From NCBI GenBank assembly GCA_040219735.1, contig JAVJRX010000059.1: a stretch of DNA of 64,000 nucleotides; one strand, given 5' to 3'. Position 1 is the first letter of the stretch; every line of letters starts with the position of its first letter. This document shows, in pieces, positions 42,258 through 51,451 of this stretch. The DNA comes from Coleofasciculus sp040219735 (GTDB lineage Bacteria > Cyanobacteriota > Cyanobacteriia > Cyanobacteriales > Coleofasciculaceae). Made by a program: the position numbers and the translations under genes. The notes below the pieces were generated by a model, which saw only the letters and a program-made list of their open reading frames with translations, searched no databases and had not been told where the DNA came from.

Positions 42258-43175
42258 TCACGCAGGTGGCGGTGGTAAGGAACCTGTAGAGGATTCGGCT
42301 TGTGCTGGAGTTCCCGCAGGTTCTTCACCAACTTGCCTAGCCACTTCTTGACCATATTGCTCCAGAACAACCACTGGCGTCGGACCACGATTCACCTCAA
42401 TCCGCTTAACCAGGACTTGTCCGTTGGAAATCCTTTGTCCTTCTTTGACGTAACGACTCGGTTCATTGGGAACTTTGACAATAGCTTGAGGCACATTACC
42501 TACTTGGACTACACCCTTAACTTCCACTTGCCTAGCCAGTATAGGGTCTGGTAATTTGGGTAGTTCAGGAATGAAGGGAGGTGGCTCAGGAATCGGAGAG
42601 CCACTTGCTGTTTGGCTACCAGGTTTCCTCCCATTATCCCCATTGGCACTTGCTCCCCCATCCCCATTGGCACTCGCTCTCCCGGGTGGCGTGGGGGGTT
42701 TGGGTATGACATTGGGTCTATTTGGACTTGTTCCCCTTCCTCTGCTTTGATTACCACCCCCTGGGCGACCATCACCACCATTTGTCCCTCTCCTAACTTG
42801 AGGAGGCGAGGGGACTTGAGGAACGACAGGTACAGGTCTAGATCGCGCTTCTGCCTGTGGGTTAGGTGATACAGTTACGTCCGGTTGCAGGGTAAGCGTC
42901 TCAAAGGGATCAGTCCGTCCTTTTTCTACTTTTCTCACTTGCTCTTGGGGTGGCAGAGTTGTAATCAACTCTGATGCGGCTGGAGGTATCTGCTGCGCGT
43001 CTACATTAGGATTTGTAAAGGGAACTGCCTCCGGTGGACTTGGTGAGGGGCTTGGCGATGCCCCAGGCGTTGGCTCGGCTGGAACGTCGCCCACTTCTAC
43101 ACTATCTTCACCTTGACAACCTCCCATAGATAGGGCTAGTACTGTGATCAACCCAACTAATAATTTTTTATGCAT
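42258..43175 (-). CDS. Proline-rich lipoprotein with PilP-like motifs
   Basis: A 305-residue protein with lipoprotein signal ending in ALSMGGC (cleavage before Cys20). A Pro/Ser/Gly-rich linker spans ~35-215. The short block VEKGRTDPFETL (~83-94) and the C-terminal beta region ending VKVPNEPSRYVKEGQRI and VLVKRIEVNRG recall PilP, the inner-membrane lipoprotein of type IV pilus machines. The similarity is by eye and weak. It is codirectional with and 155 bases downstream of sigF; SigF controls pilus genes in Synechocystis, which fits but does not prove a pilus role. GGGGGA precedes the ATG. Confidence 0.65.
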   Translation of the reverse strand: MHKKLLVGLITVLALSMGGCQGEDSVEVGDVPAEPTPGASPSPSPSPPEAVPFTNPNVDAQQIPPAASELITTLPPQEQVRKVEKGRTDPFETLTLQPDVTVSPNPQAEARSRPVPVVPQVPSPPQVRRGTNGGDGRPGGGNQSRGRGTSPNRPNVIPKPPTPPGRASANGDGGASANGDNGRKPGSQTASGSPIPEPPPFIPELPKLPDPILARQVEVKGVVQVGNVPQAIVKVPNEPSRYVKEGQRISNGQVLVKRIEVNRGPTPVVVLEQYGQEVARQVGEEPAGTPAQAESSTGSLPPPPA

Positions 43176-43330
43176 GATATAGTCCCCCTATATTTTTCCA
43201 GAAGACACCACACAGAACACCCCAATTGGAAATAAATTTCAATTATTCTCTCTACTTAACTATTATAGTGAAAGCTTTAGGGGGTTTGTGCCACCCCAGC
43301 TACTCGCGATCGCATCATTATCCTTGATCC

Positions 43331-44113
43331 TTACCGTTCCCCAACGTTCATGAGATTTTTCATGGTGTCGAGTCCTTTTTTCATGCGGCGAGACACTGTT
43401 ACCACGCTAATATCCAACAGATCTGCCACCTCTTTCTGAGTCAAGTCATGTAAAAAGACAAATTCTAAAACCTCACGAGTCCGTTTTTCCAGGTGAACCA
43501 GGGCTTGTTGCAGGCGAATTTGGTCTTCTTGTGCCAGTTGAAAACTGCGATATCGTGGATCGGGGACTATATCACCCAAACTCGTTGTGCCGTCTTCTTC
43601 ATCACCGACAGGTGTATCTAGGCTCAAGGGTTCTCGATTCTGATGCGCCAGCTTAATTTCTTGCCATTCAACTAGGGGAATGTCAAGAGCCGCGGCTACT
43701 TCAGCATCAGTCGGTTGACGATTTAATTTCTCTCGTAACTGGCGAATAATCGCGATAGACTGCTGTTGTAGAGCCAGCCAGCGTCGGGGGATACGAACAC
43801 AACAGCCGCGATCGCGCAAATAGTGCTGAATTTCACCGCGAATGTAGGGAATAGCAAAGGAGCTAAAGGCATTACCCTTAGTGGGAGAAAATCGCTCAAT
43901 AGCTCGAATCAGTCCAATACAGCCAATCTGTAGTAAGTCTTCGTAGCTTTCGGTGCATTGATTCACCCAATAATGAGCTTCTCGTCTAACTAGTCCAATA
44001 TTGAGAGACACTAGCTGATTTCGAGTCTCTGACGATTTTGATTGCTGATAGTCTCGCAGCAATCGCAGGCTTTGGTGTTTTAGTTCTTGTTCGTGGGTAA
44101 TCGGGGTCAGCAT
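43331..44113 (-). CDS. sigF: Group 3 sigma factor SigF
   Basis: A 260-residue alternative sigma factor. Region 2 has SYEDLLQIGCIGLIRAIERF (~57-76) and FSSFAIPYIRGEIQHYLRD; region 3 has RIPRRWLALQQQ; region 4 ends EVLEFVFLHDLTQKEVADLL with the HTH VADLLDISVVTVSRRMKKG. Length and layout match cyanobacterial SigF, which is needed for motility and pilin expression in Synechocystis. The ATG at 44113 is clear. Partner-switching proteins are encoded 30 kb away, so a direct link is not shown. Confidence 0.88.
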   Translation of the reverse strand: MLTPITHEQELKHQSLRLLRDYQQSKSSETRNQLVSLNIGLVRREAHYWVNQCTESYEDLLQIGCIGLIRAIERFSPTKGNAFSSFAIPYIRGEIQHYLRDRGCCVRIPRRWLALQQQSIAIIRQLREKLNRQPTDAEVAAALDIPLVEWQEIKLAHQNREPLSLDTPVGDEEDGTTSLGDIVPDPRYRSFQLAQEDQIRLQQALVHLEKRTREVLEFVFLHDLTQKEVADLLDISVVTVSRRMKKGLDTMKNLMNVGER

Positions 44114-44592
44114 AGCAAAAGTAAAGGGGGTAGAAGCGTGCTTTTAGTGAGAACCCTTAACTCAAGCCAGCGGTTTATAGGAAAATTTGCTGCTGGAATC
44201 TAGAGGTTCGGATCACTACTATAGGTCATGAGCATCATTAGATTAGCCAGCTACAGCCGTTTTTCACAAGTACGGCTACCACGACGCCAGAAAGCCGGAG
44301 CAGGGTAAACCCAAATGAATAACGTTTTGGCTAATCTCCAAAATTGCAGTCAGTGCACCCTAATATTCCTCACACTATCAGGCAGGACTCCATCTTTTGA
44401 AAGATTTTCACCTGAAGTCTAGAGTTTTCACAACAGTTTACTATCAAGCATACCCCATTCAGTTAAGTATAACCCACAATCCTGATAGCTCAACAGGAGC
44501 GGGGGAGCAGGGGAGATGAGGAGGATAAATTAACTTTTTCCCCCCACCCTACACCCAGTCTCTTTCGAGTTCTTACCCCTCCATCAGTGTGG
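44114..44592. other. Intergenic gap upstream of sigF
   Basis: 479 bases with no gene seen. It includes a GGGGGAGCAGGGGAGATGAG-type purine repeat at ~44502, also found near 51281. It presumably holds the sigF promoter. Confidence 0.5.
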
Positions 44593-45048
44593 CTAATTTC
44601 TTGCCAACCATTTCTGAGCATTCAATCGCTGTATGGTATAAAACACCAGCAGATCGAGAGACACCTTACGTTCGTCAATCATAAATGACTCAAGGGTACT
44701 GGGTTTGGCTCCCTTGGTCGCGTAGGAGAAGGCTTTCTGCTTTTTTATATCCTCATCGGGGAAATAAACGTTAAATTGACGCTGACCGTTGGCGAAGCGA
44801 CCAATGACTTGCCAGCAGTCTGGCTGGGTACTTAAACCGGGAATCGGAATTTTTTCCTTGACAAAATTCACCTCTACATCATCGACACCTTGTTCGCCAA
44901 AGGCAGTCTTTAACGCGGGCAGGTATTCTTGTTCGATAAATTCCGAGAAGGGTTTGTCTTCAGGTGCTGGCGGTTTCTCTTTTTTCGCTTTAGGGGGTTT
45001 AGACTTAGCGTCTTGAGCGTCTGGGTTAGATTTGTTTGATTCTGGCAT
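44593..45048 (-). CDS. DUF2996 family protein
   Basis: A 151-residue conserved cyanobacterial protein. The N-terminus is a Lys/Pro/Ala-rich tail (~1-32), followed by a compact domain with FIEQEYLPALKTAFGEQGVD and CWQVIGRFANGQRQFNVYFP. It matches my memory of DUF2996, which has plastid relatives; its role is not settled. There is no signal peptide. The ATG at 45048 fits. Confidence 0.75.
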   Translation of the reverse strand: MPESNKSNPDAQDAKSKPPKAKKEKPPAPEDKPFSEFIEQEYLPALKTAFGEQGVDDVEVNFVKEKIPIPGLSTQPDCWQVIGRFANGQRQFNVYFPDEDIKKQKAFSYATKGAKPSTLESFMIDERKVSLDLLVFYTIQRLNAQKWLARN

Positions 45049-45141
45049 AACGACATTGATATCAGTTATTGCTCTTTATATCTTTACAGAAAACGTCCAT
45101 TAATTAACCTGTTGCCCATCCCTTTGCTTGCATCCCAGGGA

Positions 45142-45402
45142 TTAACCCCCACTGACAGGGGGAATCAATACAATCTCATCTCCCTGTTGCAAAATCGTAT
45201 CCGGTTCAACAAATTGGAGATTGATGCCAAAACGAGTCAGATCCCGCCAGGGTTTCAGTTCAGGATGTTCGGTGAGCAGGCAATCCAGAAGGGCTGATAC
45301 AGGAGTTTGGGCGGGGAATTCCCGTTGAAGTTCAGGGACACCGTAAGCGTCTTGATACGCGGCGAACAGTTTGATGGTGACACAAATCAAAGGTTCTGAC
45401 AT
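45142..45402 (-). CDS. moaD: MoaD/ThiS-like sulfur carrier
   Basis: An 86-residue ubiquitin-like protein ending in PPVSGG, the di-glycine tail that is activated and thiocarboxylated for sulfur transfer. VTIKLFAAYQDAYG at the start and DEIVLIPPVSGG at the end are MoaD-like. It would pair with MoaE (27564-28043), encoded elsewhere in the window. The tail ends exactly with Gly-Gly-stop. It follows the 184-residue gene by 10 bases. Confidence 0.88.
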   Translation of the reverse strand: MSEPLICVTIKLFAAYQDAYGVPELQREFPAQTPVSALLDCLLTEHPELKPWRDLTRFGINLQFVEPDTILQQGDEIVLIPPVSGG

Positions 45403-45411
45403 TTTTTTGTA

Positions 45412-45966
45412 CTAGGCTGGGTGACGCACTTTGATGACTGTCTGAGGCAAGACTCCCACCAACAGAGCAAAAGCCTCATTGGGTAATTTAGCAATTGTTT
45501 CTGCATCAAAGAAGCCCTCAAACTGCTCTAGCATCTTTTGGGCACGTTGCAGGGGAACTGGGTTATCAGTAATTTGCATCGTTAATCTAACCCACTGTCG
45601 TCGAATCAGATACGCCCGCTTTCGCTCATCTGATGATTCGGGAGAGAGTAAAGAAATATTTCCTACAGGTAGCACCTGTTGACAATCAAGATCGAACAAG
45701 CCTCCCACTCCTGAACCGGGACCGGCAAATTCAGCATGATAGCGCTTGAAGAGAATTAAGCCATTCCGACGTCGAGGATTAACGATCAGCAACTGTCGAT
45801 CGTGAAGCTGCTGAAGAATTCTCCCTTCAGGTGAGTCTTGGGAGTTTGGGCTTTCTTTATTCATGCCACTAGAGCCTTGAGCGTTGGCGAAACTATTGGG
45901 GCGAGCAAGCACCTCCTCTTCTTCGTAAAGAGCTGTTTGGCAACGCTGGTTATTTTCGCTCTCCAT
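45412..45966 (-). CDS. Conserved hypothetical protein
   Basis: A 184-residue protein with a variable acidic/polar N-terminus (~1-50) and a conserved core (RQLLIVNPRRRNGLILFKRY, GVGGLFDLDCQQVLPVGNI, QKMLEQFEGFFDAETIAKL). No family is recognised. The spacing to moaD (10 bases) suggests cotranscription. There is no signal peptide. Confidence 0.65.
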   Translation of the reverse strand: MESENNQRCQTALYEEEEVLARPNSFANAQGSSGMNKESPNSQDSPEGRILQQLHDRQLLIVNPRRRNGLILFKRYHAEFAGPGSGVGGLFDLDCQQVLPVGNISLLSPESSDERKRAYLIRRQWVRLTMQITDNPVPLQRAQKMLEQFEGFFDAETIAKLPNEAFALLVGVLPQTVIKVRHPA

Positions 45967-46418
45967 TTCAACTCGTATTTCTTAATTTCAAGGGAGCAGA
46001 GATGCACCCAGGTTGAACCCACAACTAGGCAACTCAATAGGTTATCAGTCTTTGATAATAACCAAGAAGAGCAGTTTTGTTGACCATCTATGTTTAATTA
46101 CCCTCTCAAACCAACTCAGATCGGTGTCATTTGTTGCTTCTCGACAAATTTATAACTCTATTTTATGGCATACGGTTACAGGTATAGGTCAGGTCAAGTC
46201 CCTACAGATGCCTGAATTGAGACACAATACACCTATCTATTAAGAAATTTTATGAAGATTCTGTGAAGAAGCGGGAATGTTTTTTAAAGAAATGATGAAG
46301 CCCGCTCACGACGCTTGATTCTCAAAGGCGGCATAATTGGATTGTTTCCCCAACGAAAGCAACTTGCCCCAGGGAGGAGAAATTTCGCCACCCAGACGGG
46401 TGGGGAACGGAGAGCAAG
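45967..46418. other. Intergenic gap with a structured element at its right end
   Basis: 452 bases. The left and middle parts show nothing. The right 60 bases (46361-46420) form a nested hairpin described separately. Confidence 0.5.
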
Positions 46419-46420
46419 TT
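46361..46420. other. Nested hairpin at the 3' end of the acetyltransferase gene
   Basis: The outer arms are AACTTGC (46361-46367) and GCAAGTT (46414-46420); the inner hairpin is CCACCC-AGAC-GGGTGG (46388-46403). On the minus strand it overlaps the acetyltransferase stop and is followed by GGGGAAACAATCC. It could be a 3' processing or termination structure, or a small RNA. No known RNA family is assigned. Confidence 0.4.
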
Positions 46421-47039
46421 AGGTTAAACGCTTGTGTAATAACAAACGTTGAGGACAGCGTCGCCAGAGACTGTAACTCGGCTCCAGATGATGCAGTTGA
46501 TAGCCCATTTTTAGGTAAAGTTGCCGAGCTTTATCGTTACTATCGAGGACATGAAGGTAGAGATGGGGAAAACCCCATGCTAAGGACTGACGCTCACAGG
46601 CTAGCAGTAATTGAAAAGCCACACCCTGTCGCCGACAGGACTTTCTGACCGCTAAATTAGAAATGTAAGGATAGTGGTGACCTTGAAGTTGCCAGGATGG
46701 GGGGGAACGTAGGGCAATTTCGACAGTGCCGACGAGTAGCCCGTCAGCACCATCGACAGAAGTATCAGAGTTGAGGGCAACAAAACAAGCATAATGGGGA
46801 GAATTGGTACGTAGCCGATTACGCAAATCTTCATAAATTCCTAATCGCCAAATTGGATAAACCAAACGCCAGAGTCCCTTTTGAGAGTGAAAGCTATCCG
46901 CGAGAATGTCCGAGAGCGGAATCAGATCTTGGTCTTTTGCCCTCCGAATCGTCAAGCGGGAAGCATCAACACTCAGCGTCTGTTGAGCCTCAGAGGCAAC
47001 TTCGTGGGGCGTCACGAAAGAAAAGCAGGGGTTCACCAT
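46419..47039 (-). CDS. GNAT family acetyltransferase
   Basis: A ~206-residue N-acetyltransferase using acetyl-CoA. N-terminal RRAKDQDLIPLSDILADSF, the acetyl-CoA site ISNLAVRKSCRRQGVAFQLL (~135-154, with the R-x-x-G-x-A/G loop) and C-terminal LHVLDSNDKARQLYLKMGY. The start is ATG 47039, with GTG 47042 just before. The substrate is unknown. It is single, divergent from the cyaC gene. Confidence 0.88.
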   Translation of the reverse strand: MVNPCFSFVTPHEVASEAQQTLSVDASRLTIRRAKDQDLIPLSDILADSFHSQKGLWRLVYPIWRLGIYEDLRNRLRTNSPHYACFVALNSDTSVDGADGLLVGTVEIALRSPPSWQLQGHHYPYISNLAVRKSCRRQGVAFQLLLACERQSLAWGFPHLYLHVLDSNDKARQLYLKMGYQLHHLEPSYSLWRRCPQRLLLHKRLT

Positions 47040-47606
47040 CACACAAACCTAAAGAGTGCCATCACTACTCCAGTGGGATAAACACTTAAGCTCAAATCAT
47101 CGTCTTTCGTTTCTAGAACGATAGTATTGTACAAGTAGAGCATTGACGAATCACTTCGCTTTGTTCAGCGCTTTCCCAGGGGCATGACACCATCATAAGC
47201 CGATCAAGGCGCAGCGCTTTGCCTCCTCAAGGTAGGCTCGATCTCCTAAATTTTCATGATTCGCCAAAAATAATGGGAGGAGTGAGGCGCGATCGCACGA
47301 CTCTCAGGCTCAACCCAAGACCAAGACGTCACAAAAAACATGACAAGTAGGCATCTTGAGGCAGAATACAACCATACGGGAAAACAAAAATTAAAATCAA
47401 TTGGGGTGTACCACTAACTACCGTCACAACAGCCAAATTGCCGCAGGACAAGTAACATGCTTCCTTTAGCCAGTCGTGATAATCGAACCACACTTCCCTG
47501 GAGTCAGAGATTTCTCACCGAGCCAGTCATTGCCAGCCGTAAAAACTTATAGCGTGCGTGCAAACTGTTTTTATTCGCAAAAGCTCTGGCAGCAGGAGAG
47601 CGGTGC
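47040..47606. other. Divergent gap between acetyltransferase and cyaC
   Basis: 567 bases, no gene seen. Includes one HIP1-like site at ~47290. It should contain the cyaC promoter; GGAGAG precedes the cyaC ATG. Confidence 0.5.
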
Positions 47607-50600
47607 ATGAGATCTCAATCCACAAGTAAGCCTAAACTTCTGGTTGTCGATGACGAACCCGACAACCTGGACTTGCTGTATCGAACATTCCATCGCGAGT
47701 ATAAAGTCTTGCGGGCAGAAAATGGTCCTACAGCACTAGAAGTTTTAGAAGCCGAAGGAGACATTGCTGTCATTATCTCCGACCAGCGCATGCCATTAAT
47801 GAGCGGTACTGAGTTTCTCAGCATCACCGCCGCTCAATACCCAGACATTATCCGGATTATCTTAACGGGGTACACCGATGTTGAAGACCTTGTTGAAGCC
47901 ATCAATGCGGGTAAAGTCTTTAAATACGTAACTAAGCCCTGGAATGCCGAGGAACTCAAGTCAGTCGTGCGGCAAGCCATGGATACTCATAACGTCCTCA
48001 AGTCCCGCACCAGCGAACTCTGTCGGGCGTTGCGTCGGGAAACCCTCCTGAATACGGTGACTAATACCATTCGCAATGCCCAGTATGACAAAAGTGGTAG
48101 TTCCCCGCTTAAGGACGTTCTGCAACGGATTGTCGAAACTGTAGGTCACTTGCTAGAGGTTGATGTATGCATCCTCCGTCCCTTTCAACAAGAGCAGTTG
48201 GTCGATGAATGGTTCGTGTATCAACGGCAACTGAGCGACTCAGGTGGGGACACTTCACGGTTTAGAGACAATGGCAGGCAACCCTTATCACCGAGCCATC
48301 CGCCCTTAAACCTAGCACAAGTGCAACCCAACTCCTGTACCATACAAACCACAGGTGAAAATGCAGATGGTACGGCGTCGCTACCCCCACTTTTAACTCA
48401 GACGGTTTGGCAAACCAATGAAGTCACCGTTATTCAAGATGTATTGACTGATGAACGATTTAATCAGGATAGCCCTGAGATCAAAGCACGGATACAGGCT
48501 TATAAACACGCTAATATTCGCTCTAGCTTAGTCGTTCCCTTGATCAGTCAACAGGAATTAGTGGCGGTCATGGCTTTACACCAATGTGTAGAACCTTATA
48601 GCTGGCAAGATGACGAAATTCAGCTCGTCGTGATGGTGGCTGACCAAGCCGCCATGGCAATTTCCCAGGCGCGGGCTTATGAACAGCTACATGCATTAGC
48701 TACCCAGCAAACCTTAATCAATACAATTACCAGCGCTATCCGTTCGACGCTTGACCCCCAAGAAATTTTCACAGCGATTACTCAACAATTAGGCGTTGCT
48801 CTCAAAGTTGATGGTTGTGTTCTTTCCCTGTGGAGTGAAGACGATGAGTTTGTGCAGTGTGTGGGCTTGTATGATGGGAAATCTACAAAAGTGGTGGGAA
48901 CGTCGGTTAATCATCAATATCAATCCCCAGACAATAATCAAGTCCCTCTAGCTCATTCTTTTGCCTCCTCAACTCAACTGCCCTCGTCAGCCGTTCCTAT
49001 TGTCGGCAATCCAGTATTGCGGCAGCTTCTTGATACTCAAGCCCCAGTGGTTCTCAATGATTTGGCAGCCAATTCCCAAATGAGTGGAACTGACCTGCCC
49101 CTGCGCCAAAATGCCCGTGCCCTGTTGGTGGTGCCTTTATTAGTTGATGGCAAAATTATTGGTAGCATTAGCCTGCGGCAAACGGATACCCCACGCCACT
49201 GGTTACCCTCCGAAATTGAACTTGCCCAAGCTGTGGCATCCCAAGCCGCAATTGCGGTTCAGCAATCGCGACTTTATCAAAAAACTCGACAGCAAGCGGA
49301 GCGGTTAATGGAATTAGACCGCCAGAAAACGGAATTTTTCCAAAATGTTTCCCACGAATTCCGCACCCCCCTGACCCTGATGATTGGACCACTGGAATCG
49401 GCAATTAACCAACATCAGGGATTACCTTATGAACAAAGTGTGATCGCTCTGCGGAATTCGCGCCGCCTGTTGCGATTAGTCAATCAGCTATTGGATTTAC
49501 AGCGATTAGATGCTGGACGGATGCAACCGAGCTTCCGTCCCTGTAATTTAATTGAATTTATTAATCAAATTGTTGAAACCTTTAGACCTTACTGCGAGAA
49601 AAAAAATATCAATCTCTTGACCCAGCTCATCCATTGTCCTGAGATTTATTTAGATGTAGAAAAATTTGACAAAGTATTGTATAATCTCCTGTCAAATGCG
49701 ATGAAGTTTACTAATGCTGGGGGAAGTATTACCATCACTGTAAAATCGACGGACAATAAAGTTTGTCTTAAAATTTCCGACACGGGTATTGGTATTAGTA
49801 AAGAACAACTTCCTCATTTATTTGAACGGTTCCGACAAGCAGAAGGCTCAGTAAACCGCAGTTATGAAGGTAGCGGTTTAGGATTAGCTTTGGTGAAAGA
49901 ATTGGTAGAACTCCATGGGGGACAAATTGAGGTTTCCTCAGAACAGGGAAAAGGCACAACATTTACCATTCTTATGCCACAAGGAAAGGCTCACCTCCCC
50001 TTAGAGCAAATTGTGAATGTTGCCACTGAAATCCAGCCAAGCCGCGCCTCTGTGGAACTGGCGGACTTGGAAATGGAATCATTCGGGGAACAACAGGAGC
50101 AAGGGGAACCGGAAGCGGAACAAGTTGGAGAAACCCCTTCTATTATTAAATCCATTTTACCTGGAAGAACGTCTTCCTCGCGTATTTTGGTGGTCGATGA
50201 TAATTCCGACTTACGGGCTTATGTGGGGAGTATCTTAAGGCAATCCGGCTATCAGGTGTGGACAGCAAGGAATGGCGAGGAGGGATGGCAGATGACGCAG
50301 AAGTGCTATCCTCAACTTATTGTGACTGATTTGATGATGCCAGTGATGTCAGGACTGGATCTGATTCATACAATTCGGGGTTCACAGGAATTTAAAGGAA
50401 TACCAATTATATTGCTAACGGCAAAAGCCGATGAAGCCAGTCGGATTGAGGGAACGGAAAAGGGTGCAGATGCCTATCTCTCAAAACCCTTTAATGACCG
50501 GGAATTATTGGCAGAAGTCCGCAATTTGTTAGCGCTAAAAGAACAAGAACAGCGTGTGATTGAGTTAAATCGATATCTAACCGAGTCGGTACTGAAACGC

Positions 50601-51278
50601 TTTTTACCCCCAGCTATGGTACAAAAAGCAGCACGGGGGGAATTGGTACTGGATTTACATCCAGAACCCCGCTTGGTTACCTCTTTGTTTAGTGATATTG
50701 TTGGCTTTACCGAGTTGTCGAATACCTTGCGATCGCGCCGAATTGCGGAGTTGCTTAATGAGTATCTGGCAGCCATGACTCGTGCGGTGTTTGATAATGG
50801 GGGTACGGTGGATAAGTTTATGGGGGATGGCATTTTAGCAATTTTCGGCGCTCCCGAAGAATTGAGTCCTCACGAACAAGCCCGACGGGCAATTGCGGCG
50901 GCACGACAAATGCTGCGATCGCTCGATCAGCTGAACCAACAGTGGCAAGCTAGAGGACTGGTGGGCAATGGGGGACCCCCGCCTGTACGATTCCGCTGTG
51001 GTATTCATCAAGGAACAGCTGTAGTGGGTATGTTTGGCGGAGATGAACGAACAGACTATACCGCGATCGGTCCTTCGGTGAATATCGCCGCACGACTACA
51101 AGAAGCCGCTGAACCAAATTCAATCCTGGTTTCGGCGTCAGTTGCCGATTGGTTAGACGATGATGCGATCGCAAAGTATCGTTCTCTTAAGCTTAAAGGT
51201 GTCGATGAAACAGTCTTAACCTTTACCGTCAACCCTGTGTCAGTGAATTCCAATTCACCCGATAATGGGAGAAGCTAG
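47607..51278 (+). CDS. cyaC: CyaC-type hybrid histidine kinase / adenylate cyclase
   Basis: A 1223-residue cytoplasmic sensor: receiver (~9-125, VVDDEPDN, IISDQRMP), GAF (~165-355), GAF (~370-555), HisKA with H-box NVSHEFRTPL (~580), HATPase (~680-795, DTGIGIS and GSGLGLAL), second receiver (~855-975, VVDDNSD, VTDLMMPVM) and class III cyclase (~1020-1215). Cyclase residues: metal Asp in SLFSDIVGFT and FMGDGILAIFG, adenine-selecting Lys in TVDKFMGD, and Thr in YTAIGPSVNIAARL instead of Asp. This Lys/Thr pair is the class IIIb type, often bicarbonate-responsive. The layout is that of Anabaena and Arthrospira CyaC. Confidence 0.88.
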   Translation: MRSQSTSKPKLLVVDDEPDNLDLLYRTFHREYKVLRAENGPTALEVLEAEGDIAVIISDQRMPLMSGTEFLSITAAQYPDIIRIILTGYTDVEDLVEAINAGKVFKYVTKPWNAEELKSVVRQAMDTHNVLKSRTSELCRALRRETLLNTVTNTIRNAQYDKSGSSPLKDVLQRIVETVGHLLEVDVCILRPFQQEQLVDEWFVYQRQLSDSGGDTSRFRDNGRQPLSPSHPPLNLAQVQPNSCTIQTTGENADGTASLPPLLTQTVWQTNEVTVIQDVLTDERFNQDSPEIKARIQAYKHANIRSSLVVPLISQQELVAVMALHQCVEPYSWQDDEIQLVVMVADQAAMAISQARAYEQLHALATQQTLINTITSAIRSTLDPQEIFTAITQQLGVALKVDGCVLSLWSEDDEFVQCVGLYDGKSTKVVGTSVNHQYQSPDNNQVPLAHSFASSTQLPSSAVPIVGNPVLRQLLDTQAPVVLNDLAANSQMSGTDLPLRQNARALLVVPLLVDGKIIGSISLRQTDTPRHWLPSEIELAQAVASQAAIAVQQSRLYQKTRQQAERLMELDRQKTEFFQNVSHEFRTPLTLMIGPLESAINQHQGLPYEQSVIALRNSRRLLRLVNQLLDLQRLDAGRMQPSFRPCNLIEFINQIVETFRPYCEKKNINLLTQLIHCPEIYLDVEKFDKVLYNLLSNAMKFTNAGGSITITVKSTDNKVCLKISDTGIGISKEQLPHLFERFRQAEGSVNRSYEGSGLGLALVKELVELHGGQIEVSSEQGKGTTFTILMPQGKAHLPLEQIVNVATEIQPSRASVELADLEMESFGEQQEQGEPEAEQVGETPSIIKSILPGRTSSSRILVVDDNSDLRAYVGSILRQSGYQVWTARNGEEGWQMTQKCYPQLIVTDLMMPVMSGLDLIHTIRGSQEFKGIPIILLTAKADEASRIEGTEKGADAYLSKPFNDRELLAEVRNLLALKEQEQRVIELNRYLTESVLKRFLPPAMVQKAARGELVLDLHPEPRLVTSLFSDIVGFTELSNTLRSRRIAELLNEYLAAMTRAVFDNGGTVDKFMGDGILAIFGAPEELSPHEQARRAIAAARQMLRSLDQLNQQWQARGLVGNGGPPPVRFRCGIHQGTAVVGMFGGDERTDYTAIGPSVNIAARLQEAAEPNSILVSASVADWLDDDAIAKYRSLKLKGVDETVLTFTVNPVSVNSNSPDNGRS

Positions 51279-51451
51279 TGCGGGGGAGCAGGGGAAGCTT
51301 CTAGAGACGTTAAGGCGTGGAACTATGGTGAGCAGGGGAGCAGAGGCGCTAGGGAGCCTTTCTGTATGGGAAAAATGCTGCACTAGGAATCTTTCGAGCG
51401 ATTCACTACGTCTATTTTTGAATGTAGAAATTTTCGGCTACTACGCTAACT

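Noticed and set aside
44366..44380. TTCCTCACAC resembling the core of the small RNA Yfr1
   Set aside because: One mismatch to the core and no flanking stems or terminator; probably chance.
46361..46420. Guanidine-II (mini-ykkC) riboswitch
   Set aside because: The paired ACGR hairpin loops are not present in the right positions.
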